Shown one piece after another: positions 43,756 to 53,510 of a stretch of 64,000 nucleotides of DNA. The number at the start of each line of letters is the position of its first letter. Positions within the stretch are counted from its first letter, which is position 1. The notes under the pieces were generated by a model. It was not told the DNA's origin. It did no database searches and worked only from the letters and a program-made list of their open reading frames with translations. The position numbers and the translations under genes are program-made. Origin of the DNA: Stomoxys calcitrans (taxonomy: Eukaryota; Arthropoda; Insecta; Diptera; Muscidae); NCBI RefSeq assembly GCF_963082655.1, contig NC_081553.1, positions 187,795,752-187,859,751 on the forward strand, read 5' to 3'.

Positions 43756-43759
43756 AATT

Positions 43760-45745
43760 ATACCCTACACCACTACTGTGGTACAGGGTAATATAACTTA
43801 GTGAAATTGTTTGTAACACCCAAAAGGAAAAGCGATAGACCCATTGATAAGTATACCAATCGACTCAGAATCACTTTCTGATTCGATTTAGCCAAGTCCG
43901 TATTTCTGTCTCTCCGTCTATACATGTTAATTTGTGTACAAAGTACAGGTCGCAATTTTCATCCGATCGTCTTCAAATTTGGTACAGGTATGTTTTTCGG
44001 CCTTGAGACGAAGCCCATTGAAATTGTAAAAAATCGGTTCAGATCTGGATATAGCTCCCATATATATGTTCGTCCGATTTTCAGTAATAATGCAATAAAA
44101 TGTTCATTTGTTAATCAATTCTCTCGAAATTTGGCAGAAAGGGTTGTGTTACGACTCTCGACTTTACCACAATTTTGTGGAAATCGGTTTAGATTTAGAT
44201 ATAGCTCTCATATAAATATATCGCCCGATTTTCACTCCTAGAGCCACTGCAAGCGCATTTATTGACCAATCTTGCCAAAATATTGCACAGCGCTTTCCTC
44301 AACGACTACCACAATATACATAGAGTTTGGTCAAAATCGGTTCAGATTTAGATATAGCTCCCATATATATGTTCGTCCGATTTGCAGTAGTATTGCATTC
44401 AAATGGTCATTTGTTAACCGATTCTCTCGAAATTCGGCAGGAGGAATTTTCTCTTGACTCCCAATATTACTGGTGAATTTCATGGAAATCGGTTCAGATT
44501 TGGATATAGCTGTCATATATGCATATCGCCCGATGTTTACTTCTAGAGCCACTCCTATCGCATTTTTTGACCAATCTTGCCAAAATTTTGCACAGTGCTT
44601 TCCTCAACGACTACCACAATATACCTAGAGTGTGGTCAAAATCGGTTCAGATTTGGATATAGCTGCCATATATATGTTCGTCCGATATGCAGTAATAATG
44701 CAATAAAATGGTCATTTGTTAATCGATTCTCTCGAAATTCGGCAGGAGGGATTTTCTCTTTACTCTCAATATTACTGGTGAATTTCATGGAAATCGGTTC
44801 AGATTTGGATATAGCTGTCATTTATGCATATGGCCCGATGTTTACTTCTAGGGCCACTGCTATCGCATTTTTTGACCAATCTTGCCAAAATTTTGCACAG
44901 TGCTTTCCCCAACGACTACCACAATATACCTAGAGTTTAGTCAAAATCGGTTCAGATTTAGATATAGCTCCCATATGTATGTTCGTCCGATTTTCAGTAA
45001 TATAGCAATACAATGGTCATTTGTTAACCGATTCTCTCGAATTGATTCGATCGAATCGATTCTATTATCGAATCGATTCTATTATTGGTGAATTTCATGG
45101 AAATCGGTTCAGATTTGGATATAGCTTTCATATATATATATCGCCCGATATTAACTTCTAGAGTCACAGCAAGCGCATTTATTGATCCATCTTGCCAAAA
45201 TTTTGCACAACGCTTTCCTTGACGACTGCCACAGTATCTGAGGAGTTTGCTCGAAATCGGTTCAGATTTAGGTATAGCTCCCATATACATGTTCGTCCGA
45301 TTTTGAGAAATATTGCAAAAAAGTGCTCATGTTTTAACCGATTCTTTCGAAATTTTGCAGGAAGGATTTTCTTATGACTCTCGACCCAAATTTAGATATA
45401 GCTGTCATATATGTATGTGGCCAGATTTTTACCCCAAGAGCAACTGCAAGCGCATTGTTAGACCAATCTTGCCAAAATTTTGCACAACGCTTTCCTCGAC
45501 GACTACCACATTATCTGAGAAGTTTGCTCGAAATCGGTTCAGAATTAGATATAGCTCTCCTATATACGTTCGTCAGATTTTGTGTAATTTGCCATAATGT
45601 CATTTGTCAACCATAGTTTTTACAGTTTGAACATAGTTGCTCGCCGAGGTCTATCAAAATTGGTTCAGAATTGGATATAGGTCCCTCATTGTACTTAAAC
45701 GGCAGGTGTAGGGTATTATCGGCATCGCCCGACTTTTGCCCTTGC
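43760..45745 (-). repeat. Family B, reverse, near full length
   Basis: It runs from ctacaccactactgtggtac at 43764 to ggcaggtgtagggtatta at 45702, the mirror of the copy at 19213-21776. The phrase gccaaaatattgcacagcgc (variants) occurs near 44274, 44579, 44884, 45195 and 45472, steps of about 305, 305, 311 and 277 bp. One unit contains a palindromic patch at 45043-45085 (attcgatcgaatcgattcta, then tatcgaatcgattc). Confidence 0.9.
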
Positions 45746-45749
45746 TTAC

Positions 45750-46770
45750 TGGATGTCAAATAAGTTTGGCAAACACTTGAGTTTTATCGATGTGTTTTCT
45801 ATATGTTTAGCTGCAATTTTCATAATCTCTTAACTGAGATTATGCTTAAGGTCTCAAAAAGTAGTTTTATGCAAAATTTATTTTCTGGAAAATTGTTGTC
45901 AATTTTAAAAATACCAGCTTGCATTTTTTGACAAATTTAATTAGCCATTTGTTCTATACATAAAATATTTATGACATTCTCCCCTCCCCCTGCAAATCTG
46001 ACTTTACAGTTTTACCAACTCACCCACATTCGTCATTTAAACTCTCAAGAAACTATGTCACTCTAAAAGGCTCAAATCTAAGCGTTTGCCTACTTTCTGG
46101 GGTTAAATGCTGGAATGTCATTCACCAACAAATGCTGCTTAGTAATGCATGAAATCCTTCATGCCAATAGCAATGCCATAAAACTAAAAACACACATGCA
46201 TATGTATATCTACGTAGCTAAAGAAGGCTGCTATGTGTGTTATTTTTCTTTTGCTGTTATCATACAAGTCGTAAGTCATCTTAAACCTTGTCATTTACAA
46301 GAACTATGAGAAAATCCTTTTATGATCCACTTCAACTTTTCTATGTTTTGCCCCGTATTCGGGCAACAACATTAGCTCCTTGGCAAACTTACTTGTAATG
46401 TGTGTTTGTGTGTGTGTGTGTGTGTGTTTACGTAGGAGTGAGAGAAGACCAAGACCTGGGATGATATCTCATTTAAAGGGGATTTGTGTAAAATACCAAA
46501 AACTAAATACCCCCAAATAGTTATTGAAAAATATCATCAGCAAGACAAGTTAAGTTTGTAATATCCCTTTTGCTATATTCCATGGGTAAAAGGAAACAAA
46601 ATGCTGTTTGGTGAAATGTTTTCGATTTGTAATAAGTGAGGGTGGAGAACAGTGGTGACAAATTGACCAAATTTCCAAGAAAAAGGAGTTGAAGTAAAAC
46701 TAGAAAGCAAGGGCTAAGGGCGGACCTTTTTTCCACTTTGGATATGCAGGCTGAGTCGTTGAAACTAAAA
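45750..46770. other. Unique sequence with (GT)n
   Basis: (GT)n microsatellite near 46399-46428. No coding or transposon signal. Confidence 0.5.
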
Positions 46771-46774
46771 TTTG

Positions 46775-47165
46775 CTTAATACGGACATATAGTGAAGCAA
46801 AATCCGAACATATAGTGGAGTCATGGAAATAACGGTTGTGCAAAATTTTGCGAAGATCGTTTTGTAAATGCATTGGCAAGGTTTTAACAATGAAAACCGG
46901 GAGATATATGTATAAGGGAGCTTTATCTTAATCTGAACATATTTCTATAAAATTTACCATTGATCCGAAGAGTCATAAGACTCGTAAGAGTGAAAAACTA
47001 GTGATAAATTTTATTAGGATCGGTTAAAAAAATGAACAAATTATTGCAATATTAGACAAAATCGGACGGTTTACCGGTTTTTAACCAAAATCAGCACACA
47101 TTGCTAAAATCATAGAAGAAGACATTGTGCAACATTTAGAGAAAATCTGTTAAGAATATGCTGAC
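46775..47165 (+). repeat. Family B, left part, diverged
   Basis: Words such as ggttgtgcaaaattttgcga, tataagggagctttatctta and agagtcataagactcg follow the family B order. It is interrupted by LINE-B and resumes at 49010. Confidence 0.65.
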
Positions 47166-49005
47166 AAAGGCTCTTCTAAGGGGTAAGGATGCGAACGAGC
47201 CATGCAGAAGGGCCGAAAGGGTCTTGCATATGTCATATGACTGGGCTAGACCCAGAGGTCTCAATGTTTAGCCAGAGAACACCGAAATATGCCTGTTCAC
47301 GAGGAAGACGAAGGTGGTCCAAAAAGATGATTTCGATATCTAAAAAAAGGTCAAATACTTAGGTGTGATCTTGGACAGGAAACTGAATTGGAAGTGTCAC
47401 ATTCAGGCGCGTACTGAGAAGGCTCACAGATGTTGGGCATTTTGTAGACCCAGAGGTCTCAATGTCAGCCCAGAGAAGACGAAAATATGCCTGTTCACGA
47501 GGAAGTCGAAGGTGGGCCAAAAAGACAATTTCGATATCTAAAAAAAGGTCAAATATTTAGGTGAGATCTTGGACAGGAAACTGAATTGGAAGTGTCACAT
47601 TCTGGAGCGTACTGAGAAGGCTCACTTATGTTGGGCACTATGTAGACGAACTGTAGGCTCGAAATGGCGTCTGAATCAGAGGATAGTTCACTGGCTCTAC
47701 AGGAGCATGATTAGACCAATACTTACTTACGCCTCAGTAGTTTGGTGGACTGCTATGGAGAAAAAATGCAACATAAGGACCATAGAACAGGTTCAGAAAA
47801 CCTGTTGTCTTGGCAAAGGTGGAGCGATGAGCACCACGCCCACTAGGGCACTGAAAACTATTCTAGATATCCGACCCATTGACATATAGATTAAGTGTGA
47901 GGAGGCCACCGTAGCGCAGAGTTTAGCACGTCCTCCTATGGCGCTGAACGCATGGGTTCGTATCCTGGCGAGACCATCAGAAAAAATTTTCAGCGGCGGT
48001 TTTCTCCTCCTAATGCTGGCAACATTTGTGAGGTACTATGCCATGTAAAACTTCTCTCCAAAGGGGTGTCGCACTGCGCACGCCGTTCGAACTCGGCTAT
48101 AAAAAGGAGGCCATTATCATTGAGCTTAAACTTCAATCGGAGTGCACTCATTGATATGTGAGAAGTTTGCCCCTGTTGCTTAATGGAATGTTCATGGGCA
48201 AAATTTGCAATTTTGTGAGGCAGCCACTGCGGCTATGAGACTTAAGGCGTTGGGAGAATGGATTGAAGATGGGAGCAGCTCATACCAGCGCGGTATAATC
48301 GAGGAACTGAGATCAGTTTTAGGCTGCCTGACCATAATACGGTTCTGCAGGCGGAGATCCGGGCGATCACGGAGTGCGTGAAGTGGTGTGGTGCTAACGC
48401 GAGGACGTCGAGTGTGAACATCTTTACCGACAGTAAAATTGCCATAAGGGCAATAACAAACAGGACGGTAAGGAGAGAACCCAGAACCCAGAGACTGAGA
48501 TCTGTTTTAGACTGCCTGACCATAATACGGTTCTGCAGGCGGAGATCCAGGCGATCACGGAATGCGTGAAGTGGAGTGGTGCTAACACCAGGACGTCGAG
48601 TGTGAACATCTTTACGGACAGTAAAATTGCCATAAGGGCAATAACAACCGGGACGGTGAGGTCACGAACAGTCTTGCAGTGTAAGAAGGAGATTAACGCC
48701 TTCTCTGAGGATGGAAAAATCCGCAACGTTTGGGTGCCGGGCCATAACGGAGTAAGGGGAAATGAAAGGGCAGACGATTTGGCGGTGAAGGCTAGAGGAC
48801 TGCCATCAATAAACTTGGTTAACCCGAAGCCTTTCTGGTCGACGCAGTCCGAATTAAGGGAATGGGCGGGCGAGTGGAACGGCGAAACGGTTGGTAGGAC
48901 GGCGAATATCCTATGGAAGGATCCAGATCGTGAGAAGACGAGGCTATTACTGAAAGGAAGCAAGAAGGAGGTCAGTATAGCACCCTCTTTTCAACCTAAC
49001 CTAAG
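47166..49005 (+). pseudogene. LINE-B copy inside family B
   Basis: Plus strand. RT palm-to-thumb sequence (RPRGLNV, then FTRKTKV) is tandemly duplicated with a 198-bp offset: gacccagaggtctcaatgt lies at 47249 and 47447. The thumb frame 47569-47889 reads MDRKLNWKCHILERTEKAHL, then NQRIVHWLYRSMIRPIL, SVVWWT and ALKTILDIRPIDI. A SINE1 follows at 47903-48213. RNase H next has its first part duplicated with a 188-bp offset (accataatac at 48331 and 48519). The intact-looking frame 48566-49063 has VNIFTDSKIAIRAI, VWVPGHNGVRGNERADDLAV and EKTRLLLKGSKKEV. The copy jumps from there to the 3' tail cttttcaacctaaccta, so the zinc-knuckle end is deleted. Confidence 0.9.
47903..48213 (+). mobile_element. 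SINE1 in LINE-B, same site as at 33.7 kb
   Basis: Flanked by tgtgagg at 47896-47902 and 48214-48220. The head is at 47905-47975 (box A tagcgcagagtttagcac, box B gggttcgtatcc with one mismatch). The body has gccgttcgaactcggctata. The 3' end gggcaaaatttgcaatttt gives 311 bp in total. Confidence 0.95.
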
Positions 49006-49009
49006 GCTC

Positions 49010-49480
49010 TATAACCCAAATTGGTTGATACATCTATATCTGAATATGAACAGATTTCTATGAAATTCTATAGCATTGCTGTTAGTCATAAGGAAAACCT
49101 TTGTGCCAAATTTCATGTGAATCGGTTAACAAATAACCACATTATTGCAATATTATTCCAAATCGGACAAATATATATATGGGAGCTATAGCCAAACCTG
49201 AACTCATTGCCACCAACATCAACACGTTTTGTGGTAGTCGTAGAAGAAAGCTTGGTGCAAAGTTTTGAGAAGATCGGTTGATAAATGTGATTACATTGAC
49301 TCTAGAAGTGAAAGTCAAGCGATTGATGAATATGGGAGCTATATTCTCGCAAAATTCTGCACTATTAATGATGTCCGTGTGTCTCTCCATCCGAGTGTCC
49401 GTCTGTCTGTTGTAATCGAGCTACTACCTTCAAAAACTGATATATTGAGCTGAACTTTGGTACACAGCTGTATACGTAGG
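49010..49480 (+). repeat. Family B, right part
   Basis: Continues after the LINE-B: ctatatctgaatatgaacag, tatatatgggagctatagcc, tttgtggtagtcgtagaaga. It then reaches a terminal segment with ccgagtgtccgtctgtctgt at 49391. Confidence 0.7.
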
Positions 49481-49940
49481 TCAAGTCTTTAACAGGCAAA
49501 TTCGGACCATGTTTAGTATAGGTGCCTTTATGAACGATAAGCCCATAAAAGGCGAAGTAAATACCGGACGATGAAACTTTAGATGGTGAGTAGAACTGAG
49601 CTCCTTGACATCTTTGCAACATAAGCTCCAGATCGGACCATATTTACCTTTGCACTGGACCTCTTGATATAAGAACCATGTGTGTTCTTCACACGACCAT
49701 ACTTAGATATAGCTGCCTTATAGACCGATCTGCCGATTTGGGCTTAAGTCATAAAAGCCTCAATTTATTACCCAATTTCGCACAAATTTGGAACAGTGAG
49801 ATGTATTAGACCCCCGGTCATCTTTTCCTATCGCACCATATTAAGACATTGCTGCTATACAGACCGATCTGACGATTTTGATTAAGAATCCCATAAAAAG
49901 CGGTTGTATTACTCAATTTTGCTGAAATTTTAAATTTTAG
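49481..49940 (+). repeat. Family A-type units, diverged
   Basis: The words tatagctgccttatagaccg, atttcgcacaaatttggaac and agtgagatgtattagac match the later units of the family A copy at 5080-5560. Confidence 0.65.
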
Positions 49941-50276
49941 TTCATAATGAACAACGAAAACCAGAAATGCCAAATTAACAGGTATTCCTCAAAAGTCAGA
50001 AATTTCCTATATGATGTGACTATGATAGATGCCTCATATATTTTAATTTTCTCAAATATCTAAATAATTACTCGACTAATTTTTACTAACATTTTTTCTT
50101 TTGTTGCTCTCACTCTCTTTCTAGGTAAGCATTTGACGTTTTTCTCTAAATATGTCATTGTTATTGAATATTGGATGTGAAAAGTAAGTTTCCAGCTTTA
50201 TATTAGAGGTATTTTTGCCACAAAAAAAATTATTTTTGCAAAGGTCCATTCTATTATGTCCAGCTGATATGTTGAA
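49941..50276. other. Unique sequence carrying a candidate recursive splice site
   Basis: No transposon similarity. It holds the splice-site cluster at 50084-50189 and is bounded by family A and a LINE-B 3' end. Confidence 0.55.
50084..50189 (+). promoter_or_regulatory. Candidate recursive (zero-length exon) splice site 2
   Basis: A branch-point consensus TACTAAC lies at 50084-50090. A pyrimidine tract (cttttgttgctctcactctc, then tttctag) ends with AG at 50123-50124, 35 nt after the branch A. The donor GTAAGC follows without a gap at 50125-50130. A second donor, AAA/GTAAGT, starts at 50184, defining a possible 59-nt exon. It is the same layout and strand as the site at 23074. It reads as a ratchet point in a long + strand intron, inferred from sequence alone. 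Confidence 0.6.
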
Positions 50277-52140
50277 AGGTTATGTTGAAAAGAAGGTGCA
50301 GATATTTAACCGCCCACGTCACTATGGACATACACCAAAAACGGTAATCGGCTTGTTGTGCGCTCTAAATGCAAAAAAAGGAGCCTCGGAAAAAAAATCT
50401 AAGTTAGGAATTCCGTACTACTTACGAAATCCTTAATTGTTTTCTATGCCACGCCCCAAAGTTGGTTCATATCTGGTATTGTGTCCCTACCAAAGTGCCG
50501 ATATATGTTAGACACGAAAGCCGGGCAATGACAAAAGAAATACTGTCTCATCATGTTCTCAACTTGCCCTACGCATGCCATCTTTTGCCGCACTTATTTT
50601 GCATAAATGAGCTCGTAATCTTATGTGTCCTGTTATGATAGCGAAAGCTTTACTGACCTCTTGCTTTCTTCCTTTCAGTAAAGACTCGTCTTCTCACAAT
50701 CCGGATCTACCCATAGTATTTTCGTCATATTATTGACCGTTTCGCCCGCGCTCTTAACTCAGACTGTGTCGGCCCGAAAGACTTCGAGTTAACCAAGTTT
50801 ATTGACGGCAGTCCTCTGGCCATTACTGCCAAATCGTCTGTCGTTTCATTACTCCCCCTTACTCCATTATGCCCGGCACTCCATTATGCCCCGGCACCCA
50901 AACGATGCAGATTTTGCCGTTCTCAGAGAAGGCGTTAATCTTCTTCTTTCACTGCAAGGCTGTTCGTGACCTTACCGTCCTGGTTGTTATTGTCCTTACG
51001 GCAATTTTACTGTCCGTACATATGTTCACACTCGACGTCCTCGCGTTAGCACCACACCACTTCACTCATTCCGTGATCGCCCAGATTTTCGCCATCAGGA
51101 CGGTATTATGGTCAGGCAGTCTAAAACAGATGTCCCTGGGTTCTCAATGTAGACGCACAGGCCCACTCTGTCCTCTAGCTTTGATCCATCCGTGCAACAT
51201 GATCTTCCAGATGGCAATCAATTACTAGGGTTTTCCCCATAGCAGTCCACCAAATTACTGAGGCGTAAGTAAGTATTGGTCTAATCACGCACCTGTAGAG
51301 CCAGTGGACTATCCTCGGAATCAGGCCCCATTTCAAGCCTACGGCCCATCTACATAGTGCCCAACATCTGTGAGCCTTCTTCGTACGCTCCTGAATTTGG
51401 CACTTCCAATTCAGTTTCCTGTCCAAGGTCACCCCTAAGTATTTGACGTTGTCAGATATCGAAATGGTCTTATTGATGAAACGTGGTAAGTTAAATTGGC
51501 CCACCTTCGTCTTAATTAGTCTTCTCTGAATTAACATTAAGACCTCTGGGTCTAGCCCAGTCATATGCCATATGCAAGACCCTTTTGGCCCTTTTGCAAA
51601 GCTGATTCGTTTTCTTAGACCCTGGAGGTAGAATAACATCGTCTGCGTAGCAAACGGGCTTAAAATCCTCCTCAGTCAGCATCCGTAATGGGTCAGTCAC
51701 ATAGCAATAGCAGTACACCAAACTACTGAGGCGTAAGTAAGTATTGGTCTAATCACGCTCCTGCAGAGCCAGTGGACTATCCTCGGATTCAGGCCCCATT
51801 TCAAGACTACGGCCCGTCTACATAGTGCCGAACTTCTGTGCGCCTTCTCAGTACGCTCCTGAATGTGACACTTCCAATTCAGTTTCCTGTCCAAGATCAC
51901 ACCTAAGTACTTGACTTTGTCAGTAAGCGAAATCGTTTTATTGAGGAAACGTGGTGCCTCAGATTGACCCACCTTCGACTTCCTGGTGAACAAGCATATT
52001 TCAGTCTTCCATGGGTTAACATTGAGACCTCTGGGTCTAGCCCAGTCATAGAAGACCCTTTCGGCTCTTCTGCATAGCTGGTTCGGTGGTATAACATAAC
52101 AACAGCGTAGCAGACGGGCTCAAATCCCTCCTCAGGTCGG
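50277..52140 (-). pseudogene. LINE-B copy with duplicated RT thumb
   Basis: The 3' UTR is at the left (ggttatgttgaaaagaaggt), then a decayed knuckle and RNase H region (50640-51100; ttgacggcagtcctctggcc matches the RGLPSIN block). The thumb follows, in minus frames 51639-51175 (YLGVTLDRKLNWKCQIQERT, then LIPRIVHWLYRCVIRPIL) and again at 51993-51697 (YLGVILDRKLNWKCHIQERT). The catalytic VCYADDV block sits between them near 51640-51660. The order shows a duplication of roughly 480 bp. Upstream RT and endonuclease are absent. It ends against the 31-bp satellite. Confidence 0.9.
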
Positions 52141-52142
52141 GA

Positions 52143-52795
52143 TTTATTACCCTTTCCCTTAGGAAAGGGTAGTTTTATTACCCTTTCCCTTAGGAAAGGG
52201 TAGTTTTATTACCCTTTCGCTCAGGAAATGGTAGTTTTATTACCTTTACTCTCGGGGAAAGGCAGTTTTATTACCCTTACCCTTACTGAAAGGCAGGTTT
52301 AATACCCTTTCCATTAGGGAAAGTTGGTTTTATTACCCCTTTTCTTTGGAAAAGGTAGTTTTATTACCCTTTCCCTAAGGAAAAGGTAGTTTTATTACCC
52401 TTTACCTTACGAAAAGGTAGTTTTATTACCCTTTACCTTAGGAAAAGGTAGTTTTATTACCCTTTCCCTCGGGGAAAGGTAGTTTTTTACCCTCTCCCTA
52501 AAGAAAAAGTAGTTTTATGACCCTTTCTCTCAGGGAAAAGTAGTTGTATTCCCCTTCCCCACGGGGAGATGTAGTTTTATTACCCTTTCCCTTACGGAAT
52601 GGTAGTTTTATTGCCCTTTCACTTAGGGAAAGTTAGTTTTATTAACCTTTCCCTCGGGGAAAGGTAGTTTTATTACCCTTTTTCTTAGGGAAGGTTGGTT
52701 TTATGACCCTTTCTCTCAGGGAAAGGTAGTTTTATTCTCCTTCCCCTCTGGGAAATGTAGTTTTTTACATTTTCCTTTAGGAAAAGGTAGTTTTA
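52143..52795. repeat. 31-bp hairpin-forming satellite, left part
   Basis: About 21 units of taccctttcccttaggaaag, then ggtagttttat. The first two start at 52148 and 52179 (31 bp). Within each unit ccctttcc and ggaaaggg are inverted repeats around ctta, so every unit can form a hairpin. A MITE separates it from the right part. Confidence 0.95.
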
Positions 52796-53031
52796 TTGGG
52801 TTGCCCAAAAAGTAATTGCGGATTTTTCATATAGTCGGCGTTGACAAATTTTTTCACAGCTTGTGACTCTGGTTTTGCATTCTTTTTTCTGTCAGTTATC
52901 AGCTGCTACTTTTAGCTTGCTTTAGAAAAAAAGTGTAAAAAAGTATATTTGATTAAAGTTTATTCTAAGTTTTATTAAAAATGCATTTACTTTCTTTTAA
53001 AAAATCCGCAATTACTTTTTGGGCAACCCAA
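52796..53031. mobile_element. Mariner-type MITE, copy 4, in the satellite
   Basis: Termini ttgggttgcccaaaaagtaa and ttactttttgggcaacccaa, with TA at 52794-52795 and 53032-53033. Same orientation as copy 1. Removing it with one TA restores the satellite phrase gttttattaccct. Confidence 0.97.
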
Positions 53032-53033
53032 TA

Positions 53034-53178
53034 TTACCCTTTCTCTTACAGAAAGGTGGTTTTATTACCCTTTCTCTTAGGGAAAGATAATTTTATTACC
53101 CATCCCTTAGGGATATGTAGTCTTATTACCCCATCCCTAAGGGAGAGGTAGTTTTATTACCCTTTCCCTCAGGGCTTA
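53034..53178. repeat. 31-bp satellite, right part
   Basis: About five units, the last ones reading tattaccctttccctcaggg. It then joins a LINE fragment at about 53180. Confidence 0.9.
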
Positions 53179-53179
53179 T

Positions 53180-53390
53180 AGGTCTGTAGGCCTTTGGTGT
53201 CGCATAACTTTCCTTTCCGGTCTTAGGTATAAACACCACCCTTGCCTCCTGCCAGGCTTTTCGAGTATATGCAAGAGTATATCCTAGACATGTTGTAAAA
53301 ATATTGGCCACGAGGGGCGCAAAATAATCTGCCTCTTTTTGTGGTAACGCCGGAAATATTCCACCAGGTCCGGGTGACTTAAATTCGTAT
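53180..53390 (-). pseudogene. LINE RT fragment (R1/jockey-like)
   Basis: The minus frame includes WQEARVVFIPKTGKESYATP, then KAYRPIS. This is the RT finger region of R1/jockey-type LINEs (W-x-x-A-x-V-x-FIPK-xGK, then RPISL). It is preceded in the same sense by YFAPLVANIF-like sequence to about 53385. It is cut by the satellite at the RPIS motif. Confidence 0.8.
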
Positions 53391-53394
53391 TGGT

Positions 53395-53510
53395 GTTACA
53401 TGTTTTGTGCGATGAGTTTTGCTTTCAACATCTAAACTAATTATAGCCAAAATCGGGCCATAACCTGTAGGGTATATAAGATTCTGCCCAGTCGTTGGAA
53501 TTCAAATCCA
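53395..53510 (+). repeat. Family A fragment
   Basis: The words tttgctttcaacatctaaac, aatcgggccataacctgta and gggtatataagattctgccc match the core and tail of family A. Confidence 0.5.

Noticed and set aside
52143..53178. CRISPR-like array
   Set aside because: The units are contiguous 31-bp repeats without variable spacers, in a eukaryotic sequence.
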